Shown here: positions 17,332-25,053 of the stretch, piece by piece
How positions within the stretch are numbered: position 1 is the first letter of the stretch
Layout of the letters: each line of letters begins with the position of its first letter
Assembly: GCA_036489765.1 (NCBI GenBank)
Contig: DASXFE010000001.1
Coordinates: forward strand, 1 to 64,000
Source: DATARH01 sp036489765
GTDB taxonomy: Bacteria; Pseudomonadota; Alphaproteobacteria; ATCC43930; CGMCC-115725
Direction of reading: 5' to 3'
Length of the DNA: 64,000 nt
Notes under the pieces: generated by a model
Told to the model about the DNA's origin: nothing
The model's input: only the letters and a program-made list of their open reading frames with translations
The model's database searches: none
Made by a program: the position numbers and the translations under genes

Positions 17332-17532
17332 ATGACCCAAGCCGAGACCGCCGCCCAGATCGAAGAGTTCATGCGCCGTCGCGGCGTGACCCGCTGTCCG
17401 ACCGCCTGCGCCGTGCCGACCCACGCCGACCTCGCCGAATCGGATCGCGCGAAACTGCGCGATTACAACGAAGCCCGCGAGGCCGCTCGGGCCGAAAAGC
17501 TCAAGACCTATCGGCAGCCCGCCGCGGCTTAG
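17332..17532 (+). CDS. Conserved small protein with TRCPTACAVPT motif
   Basis: 66 residues from ATG 17332, with GGGAG nine bases ahead; an in-frame upstream start at 17299 lacks a ribosome site. The sequence opens MTQAETAAQIEEFMRRRGV, then TRCPTACAVPTHADL, then a charged helix ending in a Lys/Ala-rich tail. I have the impression of similar short proteins in other alphaproteobacteria but no functional name. The helix - Cys-x3-Cys - helix layout could be a small DNA- or metal-binding unit (inference). It is monocistronic, with an A+T-richer stretch ahead (17190-17280) that could hold its promoter, and an inverted repeat behind. Confidence 0.7.
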   Translation: MTQAETAAQIEEFMRRRGVTRCPTACAVPTHADLAESDRAKLRDYNEAREAARAEKLKTYRQPAAA

Positions 17533-17551
17533 GGTCCTCTCGCCCCGCGTT

Positions 17552-17635
17552 CCGTCTTCCCGGCGAAGGCCGGGACCCATTTGTCCGCCGCTCGCACGCT
17601 TGAAGCGTGGATTCCGGCCTTCGCCGGGAAGACGG
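17552..17635. repeat. Dispersed repeat with perfect 22-bp inverted ends
   Basis: Arms at 17552-17573 and 17614-17635 (CCGTCTTCCCGGCGAAGGCC and its reverse complement) are perfectly complementary over 22 bp around a 40-base centre. It lies between the convergent 17332-17532 and 17646-18383 genes and could fold as a long hairpin in either transcript, perhaps acting as a terminator or mRNA stabiliser. Confidence 0.85.
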
Positions 17636-17645
17636 CTTGATAATC

Positions 17646-18383
17646 CTACCGCCCGCGATATTGCGGCTTCCGCCGCTCGCGGAATGCCCGGACCCCCTCC
17701 ACCGCATCCTCGCTGTTCCTGACGGCGCCGAGTTCGGCGCCGGCTTTGGCCGCGATCTCGGCCGGGCCTTTGGGCAGGATGTGGTCGTTGACGAAGCGCT
17801 TCATCGCGGCAAGGGCAAGCGGCGCCAGATCGACGATCTTTCCCGCCATCTCGACCGCCGCGTCGATCTCCGTTCCCGCCGGAACGACCCGGTTGGCGAG
17901 CCCGGCCTCATAGGCGCGCCGAGCCGAGATCGGTTCGCCCAACAACATCAATTCCATCGCGATCTTGTGCGGGATGCGCCCCGCAAGCGCCGCGATCATG
18001 CCGCCGGTGATGCCGATCTTGCCTTCGGGATACGAGAACCGGGCGGTATCGGCGGCGACGAGCAGGTCGCACATCATCGCCATCACGAGCCCGCCACCGA
18101 TGCACCAGCCGCCGACCGCGGCGATGACCGGCTTTTCGGTGACGATCCCGACGGTCGGCACGCAGCGCCACAGCTCGGGCAGGTCGGTCACGTCGGCACC
18201 GGCCGAAAACGCCCGCCCGCCCTTCCCCGCAAGGATCGCGACGCGCTGGTCGGACCGGTCGAACGCGGCGAAAGCCTGTTGCAGATCGAGCGCCACCGCC
18301 TTGTTGATCGCGTTCAATTTTTCCGGCCGGTCGATCGCGATGATCGACACGGGACCGCGGGTTTCGACGGTAACGACGGGCAT
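17646..18383 (-). CDS. Enoyl-CoA hydratase/isomerase family protein
   Basis: 245 residues from ATG 18383, nine bases after GGAGG; longer in-frame extensions are repeat DNA. Crotonase landmarks are visible: IDRPEKLNAINKAV near 20, GRAFSAGADVTDL near 60 (first oxyanion-hole strand), and the GGGLVMAMMCDLLVAAD helix near 100, with YPEGKIGITGGM following. Where mitochondrial hydratase has its catalytic Glu pair, this protein reads differently, so hydratase, isomerase or hydrolase activity cannot be chosen. It would act on an acyl-CoA in the cytoplasm. No acyl-CoA pathway neighbours are present. Confidence 0.88.
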   Translation of the reverse strand: MPVVTVETRGPVSIIAIDRPEKLNAINKAVALDLQQAFAAFDRSDQRVAILAGKGGRAFSAGADVTDLPELWRCVPTVGIVTEKPVIAAVGGWCIGGGLVMAMMCDLLVAADTARFSYPEGKIGITGGMIAALAGRIPHKIAMELMLLGEPISARRAYEAGLANRVVPAGTEIDAAVEMAGKIVDLAPLALAAMKRFVNDHILPKGPAEIAAKAGAELGAVRNSEDAVEGVRAFRERRKPQYRGR

Positions 18384-18398
18384 TTGAGAGAGCCTCCG

Positions 18399-18482
18399 GT
18401 CATTGCGTGCGGAGCGAAGCAATCTCGGGCCGAATGCGCTCCTCCATTGAGATTGCCGCGTCGCTGCGCTCCTCGCAATGAC
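18399..18482. repeat. Dispersed GTCATTGCG-type palindromic repeat
   Basis: Left end GTCATTGCGTGCGGAGCGAA and right end TCGCTGCGCTCCTCGCAATG are partly inverted copies, a common alphaproteobacterial intergenic repeat. It sits between the divergent enoyl-CoA hydratase and oxygenase genes and must be part of their shared upstream region. Confidence 0.8.
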
Positions 18483-18528
18483 AGCGGCACACGGCGGAGG
18501 CTATACTTCCCGCTTCACGGAGGGCGCG

Positions 18529-19578
18529 ATGCACCTGTTCAAGGCTGAAGGGGTCAAGGACGCGGCGGCGGCCGCGGCGGCGATCCCGGTCATCGATTTC
18601 GGGCCTTATTTCGCCGGCGAGCCGGGGGCGCTCGAAACGGTGGCGCGGGAGGTCGGACAGGCCTGCGAGCATGTCGGGTTCTTTTATGCGGCCGGGCACG
18701 GGGTCGGCGAGGCGCTGATCGACCGCGCCTTTGCCGCGTCGCGCCGGTTTCATGCGCTGCCGACAGACGAAAAGGTCGCGCTTAGGCTCAACGAGAACAA
18801 TATCGGCTATCTGCCGATGAACGCGTCGGTGCAGGGCGCCTCGACCGTGCACAAGGCGACGCGGCCGAACCGGAACGAAAGCTTTTTCGTCAGCCACGAC
18901 CGCAGCGCCGACCACCCCGACGTCAAGGCCGGCCTGCCGTTGCGCGGTCGCAACCAGTGGCCGGCGGATGCCGCCGGGATGCGCGACGACATGATGGCGT
19001 ATTTCACCGCGCTCGGCGCGATGTGCGACCGGATCTTGCCGGTCTTCGCCGTCGCGCTCGAAATGCCGGAAGATTTCTTCGCACCGTTCTTTGCCGACGA
19101 GGCGCACGCCAATCTGCGCTTCCTGCATTACCCGCCGCAGGATGCCGACGAAGACAACCTCTTCGGCCAGGCGCCGCATACCGACAACAGCTTTATGACC
19201 GCGCTCGCCCGCACCGAGGTGCCGGGGCTGGCGGTGCGGCTGGCTTCGGGCGAATGGTTCGCGCCGCCGATCATCCCCGGCACGTTCTTGATAAACCTCG
19301 GCAACATCATGCGGCGGTGGTCGAACAACCGGTTTCTGTCGACGCCGCACGGCGTCCTCAACGAAAGCGGCGCCGACCGCTATTCGATCGCCTATTTCCA
19401 CAGCCCGAACCCGGCCGCGACGATCGAATGCCTGCCGAGCTGCACGTCGGCCGACAACCCGGCCAAATACCCGAAGGCGGTCTATCGCGACCTGGTGCTC
19501 GAATTCTACCGGGCCAACTATTTCCACCAGAAAGGCCACGCCTCCGACGCGGCCAAGATGGCCGAGGCGGCGGAATGA
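18529..19578 (+). CDS. Fe(II)/2-oxoglutarate-dependent oxygenase, isopenicillin N synthase family
   Basis: 349 residues from ATG 18529, preceded by GGAGGG; the longer frame from 18478 runs into a repeat. IPVIDFGPYF near 20 is the typical start of this family, and GFFYAAGHG follows. The iron site is visible as HTDN (near 215), a distal His in STPHGVLNE (near 275) and RYSIAYF, whose Arg binds 2-oxoglutarate. Plant-type dioxygenases, ethylene-forming enzymes and IPNS share this layout. The substrate is unknown. It is the first of four coupled genes, overlapping the TauD-like gene as ATGA. Confidence 0.9.
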   Translation: MHLFKAEGVKDAAAAAAAIPVIDFGPYFAGEPGALETVAREVGQACEHVGFFYAAGHGVGEALIDRAFAASRRFHALPTDEKVALRLNENNIGYLPMNASVQGASTVHKATRPNRNESFFVSHDRSADHPDVKAGLPLRGRNQWPADAAGMRDDMMAYFTALGAMCDRILPVFAVALEMPEDFFAPFFADEAHANLRFLHYPPQDADEDNLFGQAPHTDNSFMTALARTEVPGLAVRLASGEWFAPPIIPGTFLINLGNIMRRWSNNRFLSTPHGVLNESGADRYSIAYFHSPNPAATIECLPSCTSADNPAKYPKAVYRDLVLEFYRANYFHQKGHASDAAKMAEAAE

Positions 19579-20393
19579 TCATCGAGAAACTGTCGCCGCA
19601 CACCGGCGCCGAGGTGCGCGGGGTCGATCTGCGCGAGCCGTTCGACGCGGCGGCCCTCAACCGCGCCTTTGTCGACCACTCGGTTCTGGTGGTGCGAGAC
19701 CAGAACCTGACCGCACCGCAGCTTCTCGCCGCGATCCGGCAGTTCGGCGACGTCCTGCAGCAGCACAACACCAAGTTCGCACTGCCGGAATGCCCGCCGA
19801 TCCACTACATCTCGAACCAGGACAAATACCCGGACGGATCGCGCTACATCGCCGGCGCGGGCTATCACACGGACCATTCGAACGCCGAGGCGCCCCCGAA
19901 GGCGACGATCCTGTGTGCGGTGAGCCTGCCCGACCACGGCGGCGACACCCAGTACGTCAACATGCACGAGGCCTACGCCTCGCTCGACGCGGCGACAAAG
20001 GCGAGGATCGACGGACGGCGGGCGATCCACGTCTACCAAAGCCGCTACAGCGCCCGAAAGCTGATCGCGCTCCCCGACGGGACGAAGGTGCCGGATTCGG
20101 TCGCGCACCCGCTGGTGCGAACGCATCCCGAAAGCGGACGCAAGGCGCTCTACCTCAACCCGATCCGCACCGAGGGCGTCGTCGACATGGACGACGAGGA
20201 GGGGCTGCCGCTGCTCGATCGGCTGCTCGACCACGCGGTCGAGGAGCGGCACCAGTACCGGCATAAATGGCAGTCGGGCGACGTGGTGATGTGGGACAAC
20301 CGCTGCCTCCTCCACAAGGCCAACGGCGACTACGACATGGGGCAGCTCCGCTATATGTACCGGGTCATGCTCCAGGGCGACGTGCCGCGATGA
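19575..20393 (+). CDS. TauD/TfdA-family Fe(II)/2-oxoglutarate dioxygenase
   Basis: 272 residues from ATG 19575 (ATGA overlap). The N-terminus KLSPHTGAEVRGVDLRE is the TauD start. The iron ligands appear as YHTDHSNAEAPP near 98 (H-x-D) and a distal His in WDNRCLLHKANGDYD near 245, followed by the 2-oxoglutarate Arg in RYMYRV. TauD-type enzymes oxidise sulfonates, aryloxyacetates or small acids. Being coupled to another 2-oxoglutarate oxygenase of a different family suggests two successive oxidations in one pathway (inference). The substrate is not readable. Confidence 0.9.
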   Translation: MIIEKLSPHTGAEVRGVDLREPFDAAALNRAFVDHSVLVVRDQNLTAPQLLAAIRQFGDVLQQHNTKFALPECPPIHYISNQDKYPDGSRYIAGAGYHTDHSNAEAPPKATILCAVSLPDHGGDTQYVNMHEAYASLDAATKARIDGRRAIHVYQSRYSARKLIALPDGTKVPDSVAHPLVRTHPESGRKALYLNPIRTEGVVDMDDEEGLPLLDRLLDHAVEERHQYRHKWQSGDVVMWDNRCLLHKANGDYDMGQLRYMYRVMLQGDVPR

Positions 20394-21151
20394 GCGTCCA
20401 GCTTCACGCCTTTACCTGCGGCACCGTCACCGGCGAGTTCGGGCGGCTCATGGAGGGTGGCGAGGGCGACGTCACCGTGCCGATCCCGGTGTTCCTGATC
20501 GAGCACCCGAAGGGCACCGCGGTGTTCGACAGCGGGCTGCATCCCGATTGCCAGCATGATGCGCCGACGCGGCTGGGCGAGCGGCTGACCAAACTGTTTC
20601 GCGTCGGGTACGAACCCGGCGAGGAGGTCAGCGCCCGGCTCGAGGCGATCGGGCGGCGGCCCGACAAGGTCGACCTGTTGATCAACTCGCATTTCCATTT
20701 CGACCATTGCGGCGGCAACGCCCTGCTGCCGAACGCAACCCTCGTCGTGCAGAAAAAGGAATGGGACGCCGGGATGGACCCCGAGGCCGCGGTGCGGCAC
20801 GGCTACAACCCGCGCGATTTCGATCTCGGCCACAAGGTGCGGCTCATCCACGGTGAGCACGATGTGTTCGGCGACGGGTCGGTCACGCTTCTGCCGACGC
20901 ACGGCCACACGATCGGGCACCAGTCGCTGCGGGTGCGCCTCGACGGCGGCGACATCGTGCTGGCCGCGGATTCCTGCTACTTCTGCCAGACCTTGCGCGA
21001 GCGGCGGCTGCCGCGCTTTGCGCATGACAAGGAAGAGATGCTCCGCTCGCTCGACAGGCTCGAAGCGCTGGAGCGCGGCGGCGCCCGGATCTTTTTCGGT
21101 CACGATCCGGAATTCTGGAAGACCGTGCCGCAGTCAGTGCCGCTTTCATGA
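20390..21151 (+). CDS. MBL-fold hydrolase, N-acyl-homoserine-lactonase-like
   Basis: 253 residues from ATG 20390 (ATGA overlap). The metal-binding motif is NSHFHFDHCGG near 104, with PTHGHTIGHQSL near 170, LAADSCYF near 190 and FFGHDPEFW near 240, in the order found in AttM/AiiA-type lactonases. IPVFLIEHPKGTAVFDSG near 35 also fits. Known members open acyl-homoserine lactone rings, but related enzymes act on other esters, and the neighbouring oxygenases suggest a catabolic role rather than quorum quenching (inference). No signal peptide. Stop overlaps the next start as ATGA. Confidence 0.85.
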   Translation: MSVQLHAFTCGTVTGEFGRLMEGGEGDVTVPIPVFLIEHPKGTAVFDSGLHPDCQHDAPTRLGERLTKLFRVGYEPGEEVSARLEAIGRRPDKVDLLINSHFHFDHCGGNALLPNATLVVQKKEWDAGMDPEAAVRHGYNPRDFDLGHKVRLIHGEHDVFGDGSVTLLPTHGHTIGHQSLRVRLDGGDIVLAADSCYFCQTLRERRLPRFAHDKEEMLRSLDRLEALERGGARIFFGHDPEFWKTVPQSVPLS

Positions 21152-21873
21152 AATTGCCGCGCGCGATCCTGTTCGACCTCGACGACACGCTATTGGTCGC
21201 GTTCGGCGGGTCGCAATCGCAGTGGGAGCGCACGATCGGCGCCGCCGCGGCGAGCTTTGCGCCGGTCGAGCCGGCGGTGGTCGTCGCGGCGATCCAGGAA
21301 GCGTCGCGCGAGCTGTGGGCCGATCCCGGCCGCCACAAATACTGGCGCCACCGCATCGGCGAAGCGCGGCGCAAGATCGTCGCCGACGCCTTCGCCGGTC
21401 TGAACGCACGCGGGTATCGGATGCCGGACGAGGCGACCGGCGATGACCTCGCCGACCGGTACGAGGCGCTGCACAACGCCGAACTGCGCATGTTCCCCGA
21501 TGCGCACCACACGCTCGACAGGCTCAAGGAGCGCGGAGTGCTGCTCGCGCTCATCACCAATGGCGCGGCGGAGCCGCAGCGGGCGAAGGTGGTGCGCTTC
21601 GCACTCGAACACCGCTTCGACCACATCCAGATCGAAGGCGAGCACGGCTTCGGCAAACCCGAGGACCGCGCGTATCTGCACGCGATGGAGGTGCTCGGCG
21701 TCCGCCCCGAGGATACCTGGATGGTCGGCGACAACCTCGAATGGGAGGTCGTCGGCCCGCAGCGCCTCGGCATCCACGCGATCTGGCACGACGGCTACGG
21801 CCTCGGCCTCCCGCCGGGCACCGACATCCGCCCCGACCGCATCATCCGCTGGCTGAAAGAGCTGCTGGAATAG
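21148..21873 (+). CDS. HAD-superfamily hydrolase
   Basis: 241 residues from ATG 21148 (ATGA overlap). Motif I is ILFDLDDTLL (nucleophile Asp), motif II lies in LLALITNGAAEPQ, motif III Lys in HGFGKPEDRAY, and motif IV in TWMVGDNLEWEVVG. The helical cap between motifs I and II marks a subclass I (phosphoglycolate phosphatase/haloacid dehalogenase) member. It likely dephosphorylates a small metabolite. It closes the coupled four-gene cassette that starts at 18529, so its substrate may be a phosphorylated intermediate of that pathway (inference). Confidence 0.88.
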   Translation: MKLPRAILFDLDDTLLVAFGGSQSQWERTIGAAAASFAPVEPAVVVAAIQEASRELWADPGRHKYWRHRIGEARRKIVADAFAGLNARGYRMPDEATGDDLADRYEALHNAELRMFPDAHHTLDRLKERGVLLALITNGAAEPQRAKVVRFALEHRFDHIQIEGEHGFGKPEDRAYLHAMEVLGVRPEDTWMVGDNLEWEVVGPQRLGIHAIWHDGYGLGLPPGTDIRPDRIIRWLKELLE

Positions 21874-21963
21874 GTCCCTCACCCACCCTCACCCTGTTCG
21901 CTGGGCAAACGGTCCCTCGCCCGCGATGGGGAGAGGCGGCCGAAGGCCGGGTGAGGGCGCGAC
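21874..21963. repeat. GGGTGAGGG-type intergenic repeat
   Basis: Short GC-rich spacer with inverted CCCTCACCC and GGGTGAGGG ends (21878-21958) between convergent genes. This type of repeat is common in high-GC Proteobacteria; it may fold as a hairpin that ends transcription from either side. Confidence 0.6.
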
Positions 21964-22206
21964 TTAAGGGCTCCGCCTTAGCCCCATATCGCCGAGGCAA
22001 GAGTCGAGCGCTCCCCCTCTGGCCTGGCAGGTTGCCGCCAATGCCGAGAACTCGGCCTGGCTCGGCACGGCGCCGCCTGCGGTGCGCCAGCCTTGCATCG
22101 GAATGGCGACCCTGGCCTCGCCGGGCGCCGCCTGGGTGTTGCTGCACGCGGCGACGACCGCCAGCAACAGCAGCGTGAGGCGCGGCATTCCCGATTTTCC
22201 CCTCAT
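21964..22206 (-). CDS. Small predicted lipoprotein
   Basis: 80 residues from ATG 22206, which overlaps the MFS stop as ATGA; a second ATG at 22188 sits behind GAGGGG and could be the real start. The N-terminus RLTLLLLAVVAACSNTQ is a lipoprotein signal with a VAAC lipobox. The mature part is about 60 residues, with two further Cys (TCQARGGALDSCLG) that could form a disulfide. No family is recognised. Being coupled to the transporter gene suggests a shared transcript; a direct role in transport is unproven. Confidence 0.65.
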   Translation of the reverse strand: MRGKSGMPRLTLLLLAVVAACSNTQAAPGEARVAIPMQGWRTAGGAVPSQAEFSALAATCQARGGALDSCLGDMGLRRSP

Positions 22207-23414
22207 GCCAATTGCTTACGCCGGGCACGCGGTTTCGTCACCACGACGGCGCTCATGATCGCGACGATGAGGGCCGCCGCGGCGACGACGAAGACGAGCC
22301 GCGGCAGGCCTCGGTCGAGGAGTTGGCCGATAAAAAACGGCGTCACCGCGGCGCCGAGATCGAGACCGGAATAGACAAAGCCGAAGACCCGCCCGGTCGC
22401 CCCCTCGGGCGCGGCGCCGCGCACCAGCATGTCGCGCGCCGGGATGGTCACGCCGATGCCGAGCCCGGCGATCGCGGCCAGCCCCATCACCGCAGACAGC
22501 GGCAGCGCGGCGAGGGCGAGGGCGAGGCTCAATGCGGCCGCGAGCGACAGCCCGATCGCGACCGTCGCCTCCTGCCGGGGCAGGCGGTCGGCGATGACGG
22601 CGCCAAAGAGAGTGCCGACCGACGAGCCGAAGAGGAAGATCGTCAGCACCAAGTTCGCCGCCTCGATCGAGATCGAGAACGCGGCCATCGCGGCCGAGGG
22701 GAGGAAATTCTGCAGCGCCACTTGCGACGCCGACAGCAGGGCGAAATAGCCGAAACAGAAGAGGATCGGCGCCGAGATGAGAAGGTTGCGCGAGCGGGCG
22801 GCGGTCCCGGTGTGGTGCGGGATCGTCTCGATGGCGAGGAGGCGCGCTTGCGAGGCGAGGTAGAGGGTAAAGACTGCGCCCGCTGCCCCAAGCACCATCA
22901 GCGCCGCGCGCCACCCGAACCCCTGGGTGAGCGCAAGCACGGCGACCGGCGCCGCGACCCAGCCGAAATTGCCGGCGAGCGTATGGGCGCCGAAGGCGCG
23001 GCCGAGCCGGGTCGGCCGCACGCGCGCGGTCATGATCGCGTAATCGGCCGGGTGGAAGACGCAGTTGCCGAGCCCGGCCATCGCCATCAGCGGCACCAGC
23101 CACCAGACGCTCGGGGCGAGACCGGAGAGGAACACCGACGCCGAATAGATCGCGAGCCCGCCGATCAGCACCCGCGCCGGACCGAGCCGGTCGACGAGGA
23201 TCCCGGCCGGCGTCTGCATCAGCCCCGAGACGACATAGGTGACGCTGACCACAAGCCCGAGATCGGCATAACCGACCCCGAACACGCCGACCAGCAGCGG
23301 AAAGATCGGCGGCAGCAAGAGCTGATAGAAATGGCTCATGAAATGCGCCGCGGCGACGAGGCCGACGACGCGGATATCGCCGCGGAGCGCGGGCGTGGCG
23401 GTAGCGGCGGTCAT
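22203..23414 (-). CDS. Major facilitator superfamily transporter
   Basis: 403 residues from ATG 23414. Twelve hydrophobic segments are apparent. The loop between helices 2 and 3 reads GILVDRLGPARVLIGG, the MFS signature, with a counterpart in the second half (GAVIADRLPRQEATVA). SHFYQLLLPPIFPLL in helix 1 is typical of an MFS group that includes fosmidomycin-resistance-like exporters. It likely exports or imports a small organic molecule; the direction is not shown. The preceding spacer is a dispersed repeat, with the GST gene upstream on the same strand. Confidence 0.88.
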   Translation of the reverse strand: MTAATATPALRGDIRVVGLVAAAHFMSHFYQLLLPPIFPLLVGVFGVGYADLGLVVSVTYVVSGLMQTPAGILVDRLGPARVLIGGLAIYSASVFLSGLAPSVWWLVPLMAMAGLGNCVFHPADYAIMTARVRPTRLGRAFGAHTLAGNFGWVAAPVAVLALTQGFGWRAALMVLGAAGAVFTLYLASQARLLAIETIPHHTGTAARSRNLLISAPILFCFGYFALLSASQVALQNFLPSAAMAAFSISIEAANLVLTIFLFGSSVGTLFGAVIADRLPRQEATVAIGLSLAAALSLALALAALPLSAVMGLAAIAGLGIGVTIPARDMLVRGAAPEGATGRVFGFVYSGLDLGAAVTPFFIGQLLDRGLPRLVFVVAAAALIVAIMSAVVVTKPRARRKQLA

Positions 23415-23439
23415 GAGATTGGGATCGCCGTGACCGCGG

Positions 23440-23570
23440 TGCGTCCTTCGAGACGCGCGCCTTGGGCGCCCCTCAGGCTGAGGATGATTGGTGCTGTCGA
23501 TCGGATGATGCCGCCTTCACCGCCCCTCATCCCGAGGAGCCCGCGCAGCGGGCGTCTCGAAGGACGCACA
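23440..23570. repeat. Dispersed TGCGTCCTTCGAGACGC repeat, copy 1
   Basis: An element bounded by TGCGTCCTTCGAGACGC and its reverse complement (GCGTCTCGAAGGACGCA), with inner CTCAGGCTGAGGATG / CTCATCCCGAGGAG segments. Two related copies occur at 48928-49069 and 60491-60614. It lies between the MFS and GST genes. Confidence 0.88.
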
Positions 23571-23583
23571 ACCGCCGCGCAGT

Positions 23584-24240
23584 TCATGCCGGATCGTATT
23601 CCCGATCCTTGCTCGGGATCAGGTCGTAGGGCAGGGCAAAGCCGGGCATTGCCTTCAGCCGCTCCGACCAGGCTTGCAGCCTCGGCCAGTTGGACATCTC
23701 GAACCCGCCTTCGTGCATGAACACCATGCGGCCCCAGCAGCCGATGTCGGCGATCGTGGGGTTGTCGCCGGTCAGCCAAAGGCGGTCCTTCAGCGTGTCG
23801 TCGACAAAGCTGAGCGCCGCCTCGGCGCGGGGGCGGAATTCGGCGATGACCTCGTCGTGCATCTTGCGAAAGCGGGCCGAGTGGCGGATGCGGGCGACCG
23901 CGGTGATGTGGTCCGCCTCCCACGACAGCCACTCGCGCGCCTGCCATTTCTGCTGCTCGGTCCTGCCCTCGAAATGCCCGGTCGCCCGCGCGAGATAGTC
24001 GAGGATCACGTTCGACTGCAGGATCGTGAGGCCGTGATGACGCAAGGACGGCACCACGCCCCAGCGGTTGACCGCGAGGTAGTCCGCCTCCTTCTGCACC
24101 CCGATCTTGAGATTGACCGTGCGGAACGAGAAAGGCAGCCGCGCGAGCGAGAGGTACAGCATCGGCTTGTAGCTCGAGCTCGACGTAAAGCTGCCGTAGA
24201 GCGTCAGACGGTCATGCGCGACCGGATCGGTGATGGCCAC
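23584..24240 (-). CDS. Glutathione S-transferase family protein
   Basis: 218 residues ending at TGA 23584. RLTLYGSFTSSSSYKPMLYL at the start is the thioredoxin-fold strand-loop-helix with a Ser-rich active loop. VVPSLRHHGLTILQSNVILD near 65 is the cis-Pro and Ser-binding segment that holds glutathione. The all-helical C-terminal domain has LTGDNPTIADIGCWGRM, the conserved N-capping box (TIAD). Function is conjugation or thiol transfer on an unknown electrophile, in the cytoplasm. Upstream lies the divergent region shared with the alpha/beta hydrolase on the same strand. Confidence 0.9.
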   Translation of the reverse strand: MAITDPVAHDRLTLYGSFTSSSSYKPMLYLSLARLPFSFRTVNLKIGVQKEADYLAVNRWGVVPSLRHHGLTILQSNVILDYLARATGHFEGRTEQQKWQAREWLSWEADHITAVARIRHSARFRKMHDEVIAEFRPRAEAALSFVDDTLKDRLWLTGDNPTIADIGCWGRMVFMHEGGFEMSNWPRLQAWSERLKAMPGFALPYDLIPSKDREYDPA

Positions 24241-24275
24241 GGGGTCCCCCAGGTATCGGTAAGCGGATCACATTC

Positions 24276-24911
24276 TCAAGGCGACATGCGTACTGCCGCC
24301 GCGATCACCGCATCAAGAGAGAACCGTCCACGCTTCAGGTCATGGCCGGCATTCTCGACCGGGATAAGCCGGGTCTGCCCCGGTATCGCGGCGATCGCGC
24401 GTTCCAGCTCGGCCGGGGTTCCGAACGGATCGGCCGAGCCCTGGACGAAGAGACAGGGTAGATCCAGCCCCCTGAAATGCCCGGTGCGCAGCCGGTCGGG
24501 CTTTCCCGGCGGATGCAGCGGGTAGGAGAAGAGCAGGAGCGCGCCGACCAGACCGGGGCTCTCCGCCGCGAGCATCGTCGCCTGCCGACCGCCGTACGAT
24601 TGGCCGCCGAGCGTGATCCGCCCCGCGCCGAGCCCCCGTACCGCCTCGACCGCGAGACGCAACCCCTCGCGGTCCGCCGCCGCGCCCGAAGGCGACGGCG
24701 GCCCCTTCGGCCGCCGCTGGCGAAACGGCAGGTCGCAGCGCAGCACCAGCGCGCCCACCGCCGCAAATGCCTCCGCCGCGGCGACCAGCAGCGGCGCGGT
24801 ACGATTGCCGCCAGCCCCATGGGTTAGCACCAGCCCCCACCCGGAAGGCTCGCTCGGGCGATGCAGATCGCCGCTAATGCCTGGCGCCGAAAACGGCTCG
24901 ACCGTCGTCAT
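24276..24911 (-). CDS. Alpha/beta hydrolase, KANL3/Tex30-like
   Basis: 211 residues from ATG 24911; no good ribosome site precedes it, so the start is uncertain. LVLTHGAGGNRTAPLLVAAA near 33 supplies the oxyanion loop, GGQSYGGRQATMLAA near 100 is the nucleophile elbow (G-x-S-x-G), SADPFG near 155 carries the acid, and AGHDLKRG near 190 the His. This pattern matches the small dienelactone-hydrolase-like family with an early Gly-rich HGAGG loop. It begins 16 bp downstream of a tRNA gene on the same strand, so it may be made from the tRNA read-through transcript. Confidence 0.82.
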   Translation of the reverse strand: MTTVEPFSAPGISGDLHRPSEPSGWGLVLTHGAGGNRTAPLLVAAAEAFAAVGALVLRCDLPFRQRRPKGPPSPSGAAADREGLRLAVEAVRGLGAGRITLGGQSYGGRQATMLAAESPGLVGALLLFSYPLHPPGKPDRLRTGHFRGLDLPCLFVQGSADPFGTPAELERAIAAIPGQTRLIPVENAGHDLKRGRFSLDAVIAAAVRMSP

Positions 24912-24927
24912 GCAGGGATTGAGGAGG

Positions 24928-25001
24928 TGGAGCGGGTGAAGGGAATCGAACCCTCGTCGTAAGCTTGGGAAGCTTCTGCTCTGCCATTGAGCTACACCCG
25001 C
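24928..25001 (-). tRNA. tRNA-Gly (CCC)
   Basis: The minus strand folds as a cloverleaf: acceptor GCGGGTG/CACCCGC, D-arm GCTC..GAGC, anticodon loop TTCCCAA (anticodon CCC), T-arm with GTTCGATTC, and an encoded CCA end (TCCA at 24931-24928). The first base pair of the anticodon stem (G27-A43 by my count) looks mismatched. The 74-base length is normal. It reads GGG codons. Confidence 0.93.
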
Positions 25002-25053
25002 GCGGCGGGGATGATAGGGCAAACGCGCGGGCGGCGAAAGGCGGGAGCGGAGG

